A DNA stretch of 64,000 nt. It comes from an uncultured Bacilli bacterium. Lineage in GTDB: Bacteria > Bacillota_I > Bacilli_A > RF39 > UBA660. The stretch spans positions 62,001 to 126,000 of the forward strand of contig CAKOIM010000001.1 of the NCBI GenBank assembly GCA_934086815.1. The letters run 5' to 3'. Of the stretch, positions 1 to 8,991 are shown piece by piece. Within the stretch, counting starts at the first letter, position 1; every line of letters begins with the position of its first letter. The notes beneath the pieces are model-generated. The model saw nothing but the letters and a program-made list of their open reading frames with translations. It did not search any database and had not been told where the DNA came from. A program made the position numbers and the translations under genes.

Positions 1-183
1 TGGACTAAAGAAACAAAGGATAAAGGAAGTCATTTAAATTATTATGGGGCTTTAAAAGCTACGGATTATGTTGGAAAGTATTTAGAAAAATTAAATATAT
101 TAGAAGACCATCGTAAAGATGAGAACTATGAAGATTGGGATTTAGCTTATAAACAACATAAATTAGACTTAGAAAAAAATTAA
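1..183 (+). CDS. 3' end of an SGNH/GDSL-hydrolase-like protein (partial)
   Basis: An open frame runs from the window edge to the TAA at 181-183 and gives the last 60 residues of a protein. It contains SHLNYYGALKATDYVGKYL, which resembles the D/S-x-x-H-x-N-x-x-G block near the C-terminus of SGNH-fold hydrolases, where the His belongs to the catalytic site, followed by a charged tail (YEDWDLAYKQHK). The start and the catalytic Ser block lie outside the window, so the family call rests on one motif. The gene ends just before the ileS promoter and no terminator hairpin is visible between them. Confidence 0.5.
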   Translation, partial: WTKETKDKGSHLNYYGALKATDYVGKYLEKLNILEDHRKDENYEDWDLAYKQHKLDLEKN

Positions 184-191
184 AAAAGCTA

Positions 192-221
192 TTGACTAAA
201 ACAATTTGTTTGTATTATAAT
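192..221 (+). promoter_or_regulatory. Promoter of the ileS T-box transcript
   Basis: TTGACT at 192-197 and TATAAT at 216-221 are separated by 18 bases. Transcription would begin near 228 and enter the T-box leader. Confidence 0.7.
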
Positions 222-227
222 TAATGC

Positions 228-443
228 ATTCAAGAAAAGTTATGATTGGGACAAGTATTTATTTAATACTTTTTAGAGAGCCTTTGGTTGGTGAAAAAAG
301 GTAAAGTTAAAATAAATATATCACCCATGAACTGAATAACTGAATATAGTAAGTTATTACGTTATTTCGCGTTAAGAATAATTAAGATAATTAAAGGATG
401 GTACCGTCATATATTGACTCCTTGGGTACCATTCTTTTTTTTG
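228..443 (+). promoter_or_regulatory. T-box leader of ileS (tRNA-Ile sensing)
   Basis: The leader carries the T-box core AGGATGGTACCGTC at about 396-409, close to the family consensus AGGGTGGNACCGCG. The UGGU in it can pair with the ACCA end of uncharged tRNA-Ile. The GAGAGCC block at about 276 and the region with ATATCACCC at about 319-327 look like stem I, with AUC as a likely specifier codon (inference). ATGGTACC (398-405) pairs with GGTACCAT (425-432), followed by T-rich 434-442, forming the terminator that would compete with the antiterminator. Uncharged tRNA-Ile should therefore raise ileS expression. Confidence 0.85.
398..443 (+). terminator. T-box leader terminator hairpin
   Basis: ATGGTACC at 398-405 and GGTACCAT at 425-432 form the stem, followed by a run of T to about 442. 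Its 5' arm overlaps the T-box core, as expected for mutually exclusive terminator and antiterminator forms. Confidence 0.75.
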
Positions 444-458
444 AAAGGAAAGAGGAAA

Positions 459-3400
459 ATGGAAAAATTTAAAAGTTTAAGTAAAGAATCAGTAGATGTA
501 ACTGAAAGTAAAAGATTAGAAAAATGGAAAAAAGATGATATTTTAAACAAGTGTATTGAAAACAGAAAAGATGCTCCTTATTTTGTCTTTTATGATGGAC
601 CTGCGACTGCTAATGGACACCCAGGGCTTCATCATATGGTAGCAAAGTTTTTAAAAGATACAATTTGTAAATACAAGACTATGCAAGGTTATAAAGTCTT
701 AAGAAAAGTAGGTTGGGATACACATGGTCTACCGGTTGAGTTGCAAGTAGAAAAAGAACTAGGCTTTACTGGTAAAAAAGATATTGAAAAATATGGTATT
801 GAAGAATTTAATCAAAAATGTAGAGAAAGTGTATGGAAAAATGAAAGTACATTTACAGATTTAACTGAAAAAATGGGACAATTCATTGATTTAAAACATC
901 CATATGTTACATACGATAATGATTACATTGAAACAGAATGGTGGATATTAAAAAAATTCTTTGATGAAGGTTTATTTTATCAAGGAGCTAAAATACTTCC
1001 ATATTGCCCTAGATGTGGAACAGGTCTTGCATCTCATGAAGTAGCGCAAGGATATGAAGAAATGAGTGTTGATACAGTATATGTTCCATTTAAGAAAAAA
1101 GATAGTGATGAATATTTCTTAGTTTGGACAACAACACCATGGACTTTAATTTCTAATATCGCATTATGTGTAAATCCAGATTATGATTATTCGCTAGTAG
1201 AATCTAAAGGGACTAAATTTATATTAGCAACAAGTTTAGTTAATAAATGTTTAGGTGATGACGTTAAAATACTTGATACATTTAAAGGTAGTACTTTAGA
1301 AAATCAAGAATATGAACAATTAATACCTTCTTTAAAAGTAGATAAAAAAGCATTTTATGTAACAGTAGACTCTTATGTAACGGCGGAAGATGGAACTGGT
1401 GTAGTTCATATGGCACCGGCTTTTGGAGCAGATGATGCAAGAGTTGGAAAAAAATATGATTTACCATATTTAAATCCAGTTGGTGAAGATGGAAAATACA
1501 CGGAAGGATTATGGGAAGGTATAAATGTATTTGATGCTGATAAAGAAATAATTAAGTATTTAAAAGAAAATGGTAAACTTTTAAGAAAAGAAAGAATAGT
1601 GCATAACTATCCGCATTGTTGGAGATGCCATTCGCCACTTATTTATTATTCAAAGCCAAGTTATTATTTAGAAGTTACGAAAATAAAAGATAAAATAGTA
1701 GAAAATAATAAAACCGTAAATTGGTATCCATCATATGTTGGAGAAAAACGTTTTGGTAATTGGCTTGAAAATTTAAATGATTGGGCAATTTCTCGTTCAA
1801 GATATTGGGGAACACCACTTCCTTATTGGACATGTTCTTGTGGACATGCAGAAATGATTGGATCACGTGAAGAACTAATTGAAAAAGCCGTAGAAAAAAT
1901 TGATAAATCAATAGAATTACATCGTCCTTTTATTGATGAAGTTCATTTGAAATGTCCTAAATGTGGCGGAGTTATGAATAGGGTTACTGATGTTATAGAT
2001 TGTTGGTTTGATTCTGGGGCTATGCCATTTGCTCAATATCATTATCCATTTGAAAATCAAGAATTATTTGAAACTCAATTTCCCGCAGATTATATTTGTG
2101 AAGGAATAGATCAAACAAGAGGATGGTTTTATACACTAATGGTTATATCTACATTTGTAAAAGGTGTAAGTCCATATAAAAATGTATTAGTTAATGACTT
2201 ATTATTAGATGCTCATGGTAAAAAAATGAGTAAAAGTAAAGGAAATATTGTCGAACCATTTAGCACAATGAAAGAATATGGCGCAGATACAGTTAGATTC
2301 TATTTGCCATATGTTTCACCAGTGTGGGTTCCATTAAAATTTGATTTCAATGGTTTAAAAGAAGTACATTCAAAATTTTTTAATCCTTTAAAAAATACAT
2401 ATAATTTCTTTTCAATGTATGCAAATATTGATAATATTGATATAAATGAATGTAATATTGCTTTAAATAAACGTGAAGAAATAGATAGATGGCTAATAAG
2501 TAAATATAATAAGTTACTTAAATATGTAACAGAATCTTATGATAAATATGATTTAAATTTAGTTGTAAGAGCCTTAACAGATTTTGTTTCTGAAGATTTA
2601 TCAAATTGGTATATTAGAAGAAATAGAAATAGATTTTGGGCTAAAGATTTAGATGATTCTAAAAAAGCTGTTTATATGACAACTTACGAAGTATTAGTAG
2701 GTCTATCTAAAATGATGGCTCCGGTAGTGCCTTATTTATCTGATGAAATTTATACTAATTTAACTTGCGAATATTCTGTACATACTGCAGATTTTCCAAA
2801 ATATGATGAATCTTTAATAGATGAATCTTTAGAAGAAAAAATGGATTTAGTTAGAAATTTAATAAGTATAGGTAGAAATATTCGTGAAGAAAATAAACTT
2901 AGAGTTCGTCAACCTCTACAAGAAATATTAATTGATGGTAAAAATGAAAGCATTTTAAGTGATTTAACACAATTAATTAAAGAAGAATTAAATGTAAAAC
3001 AAGTTGTATTTGTAACAGATACATCAAAATATATGAACTATGTTTTAAAACCTAACTTTAAAGTCGTAGGTAAAGTATTTGGAAGTAATCTAAAAGAATA
3101 TCAAGAAAAATTATTAAGTTTATCACTTGAAGATGTTAAACACCTAGAAAATAATGAAACAATTAAAATGGATGTAAATGGTGATGACTATGAAGTTACA
3201 AGTGATATGGTAGATATAAGAATATCTGCTAAAGAAGGATTCAATGTAGGCATGGAAAATAATAATTTTGTTATTTTAAATGCGACATTAACTGATGAAC
3301 TTGTAAAAGAAGGTATTGCTAGAGAAGTAGTATCAAAAGTACAATTAATGAGAAAAAATAATGGCTTAGAATTAACTGATAGAATTGTTATTAAATATAG

Positions 3401-3551
3401 TGCTGATGAATTGATATGTAATGCTATCGAAGAATTTAGTGATTATATTAAACATGAAACTTTAGCAGATGAATTAATAAATAGTGAAGTATCACAAAAT
3501 GAATTTGTTATAGATGATAAAAAAATAGCGATTGAAATTTCTAAAAAATAA
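459..3551 (+). CDS. ileS: Isoleucyl-tRNA synthetase, type 2, with a GLHH signature
   Basis: Class I cytosolic synthetase that charges tRNA-Ile, 1030 residues. The frame is open upstream to 414, but that part is inside the T-box terminator. ATG 459 has AAAGGA nine bases upstream and gives the normal MEKFKSLSKESVDV start. The catalytic core shows YDGPATANGHP, WDTHGLPVE, the class-defining KMSKS loop at about residues 589-593 and Cys pairs in the insert (CSCG, CPKCGG). The usual HIGH tetrad reads G-L-H-H at residues 56-59: first and third residues are exchanged. Known: some type-2 enzymes carry this exchange and are strongly resistant to mupirocin. Length and the C-terminal anticodon-binding region fit the type-2 (eukaryote-like) branch. 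Regulated by the T-box upstream. Confidence 0.97.
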   Translation: MEKFKSLSKESVDVTESKRLEKWKKDDILNKCIENRKDAPYFVFYDGPATANGHPGLHHMVAKFLKDTICKYKTMQGYKVLRKVGWDTHGLPVELQVEKELGFTGKKDIEKYGIEEFNQKCRESVWKNESTFTDLTEKMGQFIDLKHPYVTYDNDYIETEWWILKKFFDEGLFYQGAKILPYCPRCGTGLASHEVAQGYEEMSVDTVYVPFKKKDSDEYFLVWTTTPWTLISNIALCVNPDYDYSLVESKGTKFILATSLVNKCLGDDVKILDTFKGSTLENQEYEQLIPSLKVDKKAFYVTVDSYVTAEDGTGVVHMAPAFGADDARVGKKYDLPYLNPVGEDGKYTEGLWEGINVFDADKEIIKYLKENGKLLRKERIVHNYPHCWRCHSPLIYYSKPSYYLEVTKIKDKIVENNKTVNWYPSYVGEKRFGNWLENLNDWAISRSRYWGTPLPYWTCSCGHAEMIGSREELIEKAVEKIDKSIELHRPFIDEVHLKCPKCGGVMNRVTDVIDCWFDSGAMPFAQYHYPFENQELFETQFPADYICEGIDQTRGWFYTLMVISTFVKGVSPYKNVLVNDLLLDAHGKKMSKSKGNIVEPFSTMKEYGADTVRFYLPYVSPVWVPLKFDFNGLKEVHSKFFNPLKNTYNFFSMYANIDNIDINECNIALNKREEIDRWLISKYNKLLKYVTESYDKYDLNLVVRALTDFVSEDLSNWYIRRNRNRFWAKDLDDSKKAVYMTTYEVLVGLSKMMAPVVPYLSDEIYTNLTCEYSVHTADFPKYDESLIDESLEEKMDLVRNLISIGRNIREENKLRVRQPLQEILIDGKNESILSDLTQLIKEELNVKQVVFVTDTSKYMNYVLKPNFKVVGKVFGSNLKEYQEKLLSLSLEDVKHLENNETIKMDVNGDDYEVTSDMVDIRISAKEGFNVGMENNNFVILNATLTDELVKEGIAREVVSKVQLMRKNNGLELTDRIVIKYSADELICNAIEEFSDYIKHETLADELINSEVSQNEFVIDDKKIAIEISKK

Positions 3552-3568
3552 TGATAATATTTATGTGT

Positions 3569-3645
3569 GTTCTCGTAGCTCAGTAGGATAGAGCGAATGC
3601 CTCCGACGCATTAGGTCGCAAGTTCGATTCTTGTCGAGAACACCA
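3569..3645 (+). tRNA. tRNA-Arg (anticodon CCG)
   Basis: A complete cloverleaf can be folded: acceptor GTTCTCG (3569-3575) with CGAGAAC (3635-3641), anticodon stem AATGC/GCATT around the loop CTCCGAC (anticodon CCG, reading CGG), and T arm GCAAG-TTCGATT-CTTGT. Discriminator A and CCA are encoded (3642-3645). It lies 17 bases after ileS. Confidence 0.95.
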
Positions 3646-3657
3646 TAAGTTAAATTT

Positions 3658-3684
3658 ACTTAGGATTATTCCCTAAGTTTTTTA
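3658..3684 (+). terminator. Terminator after tRNA-Arg
   Basis: ACTTAGG (3658-3664) pairs with CCTAAGT (3672-3678) and is followed by a T run. Confidence 0.75.
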
Positions 3685-3770
3685 TAATTTTAATTGTAAA
3701 TAAAAAAGATAAAATTTACATTGAATTACAAATGATTGTAAGTTATTATGTTTTTAGGAGGTTTTTAATT

Positions 3771-4262
3771 ATGAACAAAAAAATGGATTTTGCAACATGG
3801 TTTTATTTATTTTGTTTAAATTTAAAAGTAGAGAAACATGAACAAGTCGAAGATGTAAAGAAAAAAATAACTTTTAGTTTTGATAATGTGAAGAGTTCAA
3901 ATAATATATATGTATTTAAAGATTATAAAGAGTTTAAAAATTTCTTTTTAATGTATTTAGATAACGTAAATGAAGATATTTTGAAAAGCTTAATATTTAG
4001 TAAAAGTAAATCAGGTCATATAATTGCTTTTAAAAGTTTATGCCAATATTATATAGTTGAATCATTAATAAGAAAATTATGCGAAGAAAATTGTATTCCT
4101 AATTTAGAAATAGAACAAATAATAGAAAATAAAGAATTTTTTGTAAGTTCTAATATATGTTCTTTTGAAATGCCATTAAATATCAATCCAGAAGGTAAAG
4201 GCTATGTAATTGTTGATTCTTTTAATAACTTTGAAAAAAATAATAGAGTCTTAAAAAAATAA
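3771..4262 (+). CDS. Hypothetical protein, 163 aa
   Basis: I do not recognise this protein. The frame is open from 3732, but AGGAGG at 3756-3761 sits nine bases before ATG 3771, so the product should begin MNKKMDFATWFYLFCLN. There is no clear signal peptide or transmembrane segment; the N-terminus is aromatic-rich and the rest is mixed charged helix and strand (KKKITFSFDN, a PLNINPEGKGYVIVDSF stretch near the C-terminus). It stands alone between the tRNA terminator and yqeG, transcribed in the same direction. The gap after it (4263-4384) holds no gene and no convincing terminator. Base composition matches its neighbours. Confidence 0.7.
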   Translation: MNKKMDFATWFYLFCLNLKVEKHEQVEDVKKKITFSFDNVKSSNNIYVFKDYKEFKNFFLMYLDNVNEDILKSLIFSKSKSGHIIAFKSLCQYYIVESLIRKLCEENCIPNLEIEQIIENKEFFVSSNICSFEMPLNINPEGKGYVIVDSFNNFEKNNRVLKK

Positions 4263-4381
4263 TTGTAATATTTAAAATGGTGTGTTAAAATTAATTTAGC
4301 AACAAGTTTACGCAATAATTTAGAGTTGTCCAATATAAAATTATTGATGTGGATTTTGTTGTTTTTTTTTTATTTAATAAA

Positions 4382-4390
4382 TGATATAAT
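4382..4390 (+). promoter_or_regulatory. Extended -10 promoter for the yqeG operon
   Basis: TGATATAAT is a TGn-extended perfect -10. No good -35 is spaced properly (the region is poly-T), which extended -10 promoters tolerate. It lies 24 bases before the yqeG start. Confidence 0.6.
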
Positions 4391-4414
4391 TTATAAATAA
4401 TGAAAGGAGGAAAT

Positions 4415-4936
4415 ATGCTAGATTTATTCATACCAGATATATATGCTCAAAGTGTATATACGATTAATTATAAAAAGTTAAAGAAAAATGGTATTAAATG
4501 TTTACTCTTTGATTTAGATAATACATTAGCTCCAAATAATGTGTCTGAACCGAGTATTAGTGTTAAAGAGTTATTTGCTCGATTAGAATGTGATTTTAAA
4601 GTAATTATAATATCTAATAGTGGGAAAAATAGACTTAGACCTTTTAAGGAAAAATTAAATGTAGATGTAGCCTTTAGTAGTAAAAAACCTTTAAAGGGAA
4701 AATATAAAAAAATATTAGAACTATATAAATATAATATAAATGAAATAGCGGCGATCGGAGATCAATTAATGACCGATATTCTTGGGGCTAATAGAATGGG
4801 ATTTACATCAATTTTAATTAATAGATTAGCTAAAGAAGAAATAGCATTTACTAAAATAAATAGAGTTTTTGAAAAATTTATTATGAAAAGATTAGGAAAG
4901 AAAAATATCTTAGTGTATGGTGAGTACTATGACTAA
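4415..4936 (+). CDS. yqeG: YqeG family HAD-IIIA phosphatase
   Basis: Cytosolic HAD-superfamily phosphatase of 173 residues; the family includes the phosphatidylglycerophosphatase Gep4. Motif I is FDLDNTLAP (nucleophile Asp and D-x-D-x-T), motif II is IIISNS, the Lys is in SSKKPLKGKY, and motif III is AIGDQLMTDILGANRMG. All catalytic positions are present and the length is normal. The start is ATG 4415, four bases after AAAGGAGG; an upstream in-frame ATG at 4400 would place the ribosome site inside the gene. It overlaps yqeH by 8 bases, the conserved yqeG-yqeH order of Bacillota. A phosphatidylglycerophosphatase role is inferred from the family. Confidence 0.92.
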   Translation: MLDLFIPDIYAQSVYTINYKKLKKNGIKCLLFDLDNTLAPNNVSEPSISVKELFARLECDFKVIIISNSGKNRLRPFKEKLNVDVAFSSKKPLKGKYKKILELYKYNINEIAAIGDQLMTDILGANRMGFTSILINRLAKEEIAFTKINRVFEKFIMKRLGKKNILVYGEYYD

Positions 4937-5843
4937 GTGTAAGGGATGTGGAATCACTATTCAAAATAGTGATATAAAAAAAGAAGGATATACGACTAAT
5001 TTAGATAATAAACTATGTGTAAGATGTTTTAAACTTAAAAATTATAATGTCTTAATTAGTAAAGGTGTGAAAATAGATAATAATAAAATACTTGCAACAA
5101 TTAATAAAAAAAATATATTTGTTCTATATTTAGTTGACTTTTTAAATCTTGATTTAGAAGTAATAAATATGTTTAAAGCTATAAAATCAAAAAAAGCATT
5201 AATTATTACTAAAAGTGATACTATACCTAAAAATATTATCAAAGAAAGATTGGTTCTTAATATTAAGAAAGTATATGATATAAAAGAAGAAGTTATTTTA
5301 TGTAGTAGTAAATTAAAGAAAAATATTAATGAAATAAATAATATTTGTTTAAAAGAAGAAAAAGTTTTACTTGCAGGTTTTACAAACGCCGGTAAAAGTA
5401 GCCTAATAAATACATTACTAAAAAGTGATATAACTGTAAGTAAAAAAGAAAATACTACCCAAGATTTTATAACAATTAAAAATGAAAATTTAACAATTGT
5501 TGATGCTCCGGGGTTTATGAGTGATGTAAAAAGAGACTCAATACCTAAAAACTTTATTAAACCAAGGACATACCAATTAAAATGTAAGTACTATTTAAAT
5601 ATATTGGATATAAAACTAAATTGTAAAAGTGATGCTAATATAACCATATATATAAATAATGATATAATTGTAGAAAGAAGAAAAGAAAGAGAAAATGTAA
5701 ATTGTAATGTTTTAGTAAAGAAAAATTGTGACTTAGTATTAAAAGGAATTGGGTTTATTAAATTTAGTACGGATACATATGTATCAATAAATACTAAAAA
5801 TTATGAAATAAGAAACTCAATTATAGGTGGTAGCAATGAGTAA
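4929..5843 (+). CDS. yqeH: YqeH-like circularly permuted ribosome-assembly GTPase
   Basis: GTPase needed for small ribosomal subunit assembly, 304 residues. An N-terminal zinc finger (CKGCG...CVRCF) is followed by GTPase motifs in permuted order: G4 (ITKSD), G5 (CSSKLKK), then G1 (AGFTNAGKSSL), G2 (TTQD) and G3 (DAPG). The chosen start is ATG 4929, with GGTGAG just upstream inside the end of yqeG; ATG 4917 is possible but lacks a ribosome site. It overlaps mutL by 8 bases. The protein is shorter than the roughly 365 residues of the Bacillus homologue, with the loss in the C-terminal domain, which remains as a short strand-rich tail. Confidence 0.93.
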   Translation: MTKCKGCGITIQNSDIKKEGYTTNLDNKLCVRCFKLKNYNVLISKGVKIDNNKILATINKKNIFVLYLVDFLNLDLEVINMFKAIKSKKALIITKSDTIPKNIIKERLVLNIKKVYDIKEEVILCSSKLKKNINEINNICLKEEKVLLAGFTNAGKSSLINTLLKSDITVSKKENTTQDFITIKNENLTIVDAPGFMSDVKRDSIPKNFIKPRTYQLKCKYYLNILDIKLNCKSDANITIYINNDIIVERRKERENVNCNVLVKKNCDLVLKGIGFIKFSTDTYVSINTKNYEIRNSIIGGSNE

Positions 5844-7557
5844 AATAAGAGTAATGAGTGAAAACTTAGCTAATAAAATAGCTGCCGGAGAAGTTGTCGA
5901 AAAGTGTGCATCTGTTTTAAAAGAATTAGTTGAAAATTCTATTGATGCAGAATCTACAAGTATTAAAGTTAATTTAAAAAATGGTGGTTTAGAAGAAATA
6001 AAGGTGACTGATAATGGTATTGGCATGGATAAAGAAGATGCAACAATGGCTTTCTTAAGACATGCAACAAGTAAAATATATAAAGATGATGACTTATATT
6101 TTATTGAAACTCTAGGATTTAGAGGGGAAGCTTTAGCAAGTATAGCAAGTGTATCTGAAGTAGATTTAATCACTTGTAATAAATTAGTAGGTACTCATGT
6201 TCATCTTAAAGGAGGAAGTGTTTTAAGTGTTTTAGATGCTCCATTAAAAGAGGGAACACAAATAACAATTAGTAATTTATTTTATAATACTCCGGCAAGA
6301 TTAAAGTATTTAAAAAGTGAGACTACCGAACTTAATAATTGTATTAAATATATTGAAAATTTAGCTCTTTCTAACCCAGATATTTCTTTTAGTTTATTTA
6401 ATAATGAACGTTTAATTTTAAAAACTAGTGGCAAAGGAAATTTACTTAAAACAATTCATGAAATATATGGTTTAAATGTATCTAGTAATATGCTAGAAAT
6501 AAAGGCAAGTAATGATGATTTTTTAATCGAAGGATATGTATCTAAACCAAGTGTTTTAAAGAAAAATAGAAATCACCTAAATATTTTTGTTAATAATAGA
6601 GTAATAAAAAATATTGAAATAAATAGAGCAATTAATGATGCTTATAATACATATAAACATGAAGGATTTTATCCAATAACAGTTATAAATATTGAAACTG
6701 ATCCAACTCTTGTTGATGTAAATATACATCCGACTAAACAAGATATAAAATTTAGTAAAATGGATGAATTGATTGAATTGCTTTATAAAACTATAAAGAA
6801 AGTTTTATACAATAATTTGCTTATTCCTGATGCTAATTTAAAAGATGTGGAAGATAATAAGTATATAGAACCTTTAAAAAATGATATATATTTAGAAAAA
6901 AAAGAAGAAGTTATTGTGCAAAAGACAATGGACTTTCAAGATACTTTAGAACCTGTTAAAAATGAAGAATTTAAAAAGTTATCTTTATATCCGGTAGGTC
7001 AAGTTCATGGGACATTCATTATAGCCGAAGATAGTGAGAATATGTATATTATAGATCAGCACGCGGCTCATGAAAGAGTCAATTATGAAATGATTACTAA
7101 AAGATTTTTAGAAAGTGAAATAACTATTACAGATATGATAGTTCCCTTATCGATAGAATTATCTAAAAGTGATTATGAATTATTTACAGAAAAAAAATAT
7201 GTTTTAGAAGATTTAGGATTTAAAATAGAAGAATTTGGAATAAACACAATTATAATTAAGGCTCATCCAACATGGCTTAAAAGTAATTATGAAGGAGATA
7301 ATATAAAATATATCGTAGACTTAGTTATATCTGAAAGCAAAAACTTTAATAAAGAAAAATTTTTAGATAGTTTAGCCAAAATGGTTAGTTGTAAAATGAG
7401 TGTTAAAGCTAATGAACATTTAAGTTTATTACAAATGGAAGAACTATTAAAAGATTTAGTAAAATGTGATAATCCGTATAATTGTTGTCATGGAAGACCA
7501 TCAATTATGAAATATAGTAACTATGAATTAGAAAAAATGTTTAAGAGGGTGATATAA
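5836..7557 (+). CDS. mutL: DNA mismatch repair protein MutL (endonuclease type)
   Basis: MutL couples mismatch recognition to strand incision. The N-terminal GHKL ATPase shows KIAAGEVVEKCASVLKELVENS, DNGIGM, ATSKI and GFRGEAL. The C-terminal domain keeps the endonuclease motif DQHAAHERVNYE (from residue 407), SCKMSVKANEHLS and the metal-binding CHGRPS, so the protein should nick DNA. It has 573 residues. The start is ATG 5836, five bases after AGGTGG; the GTG at 5827 overlaps that site. mutS is not adjacent, unlike the usual mutS-mutL pair; here mutL is coupled to yqeH upstream and to a membrane protein downstream. Confidence 0.96.
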   Translation: MSKIRVMSENLANKIAAGEVVEKCASVLKELVENSIDAESTSIKVNLKNGGLEEIKVTDNGIGMDKEDATMAFLRHATSKIYKDDDLYFIETLGFRGEALASIASVSEVDLITCNKLVGTHVHLKGGSVLSVLDAPLKEGTQITISNLFYNTPARLKYLKSETTELNNCIKYIENLALSNPDISFSLFNNERLILKTSGKGNLLKTIHEIYGLNVSSNMLEIKASNDDFLIEGYVSKPSVLKKNRNHLNIFVNNRVIKNIEINRAINDAYNTYKHEGFYPITVINIETDPTLVDVNIHPTKQDIKFSKMDELIELLYKTIKKVLYNNLLIPDANLKDVEDNKYIEPLKNDIYLEKKEEVIVQKTMDFQDTLEPVKNEEFKKLSLYPVGQVHGTFIIAEDSENMYIIDQHAAHERVNYEMITKRFLESEITITDMIVPLSIELSKSDYELFTEKKYVLEDLGFKIEEFGINTIIIKAHPTWLKSNYEGDNIKYIVDLVISESKNFNKEKFLDSLAKMVSCKMSVKANEHLSLLQMEELLKDLVKCDNPYNCCHGRPSIMKYSNYELEKMFKRVI

Positions 7558-8522
7558 TGCTACCAGATAATAGAAAAAAATTAATCATAGGTATAGTCGC
7601 AATTATTGTAAGTATAATTGTAATTATCTTGATTGCTAGCTTAAGTAATTTTATTAAAAGTAGATCAAATTTAGAGAAAAAAAGGGTTGATGGAGATTAT
7701 TCAAGTAAGTATGCTTATTATGGTTTTGTAAAAGATGACTATAATGTCTATAAATTATATGGAATAAATGAAGAAGAAAAATATTTAGATTTAAAAACAT
7801 TTTATGAAGTAAAAGATGTTCTTGTTAAAAATAAAAAATTAATTGTATACACGGATGCTTTAAATGAAATTAGATATGATACAGATAATAATGAGTTTTA
7901 TTTTTATGAGCTTAATTCTTTTTACAGTAATAAATTAAATATTAGATTAAGTAATAATTACTTGATTGATGTTTCTGATAATGTAACGTATTGGGGTAAT
8001 GATACGGATAATAGTGAGAATAAAAAAATAGATAATAATATAAAAGATTATGTTATTAGTAATAATACTTTTTATTATATAAAGGATAATAAATTATATG
8101 TATATGATTTATCACAAGGTTTAAAAGATACTATAGAAAATGTAACATCGAGTGATGAATTAATAGATGCTAATGAAAATTATTTATATTTAAAAAATGA
8201 ACGTGATATATTTGTTTATAACATAAAAAATAAAACAATGACAAATGTAACTGATGTATTAAAAGAAGAAATTTACTACTTAGGTAGTACAAAAAAAGGA
8301 TTTTTATATTTAACAGAAAATAGTGTTAAAGAATATGATCATTCATTATTCCAAAGTAAATTATTAGAAAATAATTTTAATGAAAAAGTAAGTTATTCTA
8401 AAGCTTTAAAGAATAATGTATATTACATGGAAAATGAAGAAGAAAGTTTTATATATGACTTTACTAAAAATGAAAAGATAAAACTAGAAAATAAATATAT
8501 AGATATAGAGGTTGTACAATGA
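7557..8522 (+). CDS. Membrane-anchored protein with propeller-like repeats
   Basis: A 321-residue protein of unknown function. Residues about 8-31 form one transmembrane segment with a positively charged N-terminus, so the rest should be outside the cell. The exterior has recurring blade-like units that alternate aromatic strands with D/N turns (TFYYIKDNKLYVYDLSQ, YLYLKNERDIFVYNIKNK, GFLYLTENSVKEYDHS, VYYMENEEESFIYDFT), the pattern of a small beta-propeller. The start overlaps the mutL stop (taATG) and the stop overlaps yceD (ATGA), so it is translationally coupled in the housekeeping operon. The structural call is inference from repeat spacing; no catalytic motif is visible. Confidence 0.75.
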   Translation: MLPDNRKKLIIGIVAIIVSIIVIILIASLSNFIKSRSNLEKKRVDGDYSSKYAYYGFVKDDYNVYKLYGINEEEKYLDLKTFYEVKDVLVKNKKLIVYTDALNEIRYDTDNNEFYFYELNSFYSNKLNIRLSNNYLIDVSDNVTYWGNDTDNSENKKIDNNIKDYVISNNTFYYIKDNKLYVYDLSQGLKDTIENVTSSDELIDANENYLYLKNERDIFVYNIKNKTMTNVTDVLKEEIYYLGSTKKGFLYLTENSVKEYDHSLFQSKLLENNFNEKVSYSKALKNNVYYMENEEESFIYDFTKNEKIKLENKYIDIEVVQ

Positions 8523-8989
8523 TAATAAATTTAAATAAATTGCCCGTAGAAATTGATACGAATATAGAAATTCCTAAAAGTTTTTTAGATAAAACTGATA
8601 TTATGGATATAAAACCAGTAAAGGTAAAAGGAATTATAAAGTATAATGCGATTGACGAAATTGTTATTAGCTTAGATGTATCTGGGGTATTAGTTCTAAA
8701 AGATGCTATTACAAATGAATTAATAGATTATCCTTATCAGATTGAAATAGAAGAAGAAATAGCTGAAAATGATCAAGAATTAAGAAAATATTATGAAAAA
8801 AAGCAAAATACACTTGATATAATTGAGTTTTTATGGGAAAATATTATATTGGAAGTACCCATTAGTTTTACTAAAGCCGATGATACATCACATCATGGTG
8901 ATGGGTGGCAGTTAAATTGTTGGGATGACTTAGAGCAAACAGATACGAGATTTGCAAAATTAGATGATATTTTTAAAGGTGGTGAATAA
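8519..8989 (+). CDS. yceD: YceD/DUF177 family protein
   Basis: A 156-residue DUF177 protein, identified by its acidic middle (IEIEEEIAENDQELR), the D-x-x-E-x-x-W-E-N-I-I-L-E-V-P block and its position directly before rpmF. The family is linked to 23S rRNA accumulation in bacteria and plastids. The usual Cys pair near the C-terminus is not present; the corresponding region reads HHGDGWQLNCWDDLEQ, so zinc binding is doubtful. It overlaps the upstream gene by 4 bases (ATGA) and is two bases from rpmF, so the two are co-translated. Confidence 0.85.
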   Translation: MIINLNKLPVEIDTNIEIPKSFLDKTDIMDIKPVKVKGIIKYNAIDEIVISLDVSGVLVLKDAITNELIDYPYQIEIEEEIAENDQELRKYYEKKQNTLDIIEFLWENIILEVPISFTKADDTSHHGDGWQLNCWDDLEQTDTRFAKLDDIFKGGE

Positions 8990-8991
8990 AT

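Noticed and set aside
414..458. Upstream extension of ileS from a TTG codon
   Set aside because: These codons are the T-box terminator loop, 3' arm and T tail, and the ribosome site lies after them.
1282..1911. Minus-strand frames inside ileS
   Set aside because: Leu/Phe-rich shadows of a well-supported gene; the same applies to minus-strand frames inside yqeH, mutL, polC and the giant surface protein.
4263..4384. Terminator between the 3771 gene and yqeG
   Set aside because: Only weak pairings (for example CAATA with TATTG) occur before the T run, so no hairpin can be supported.
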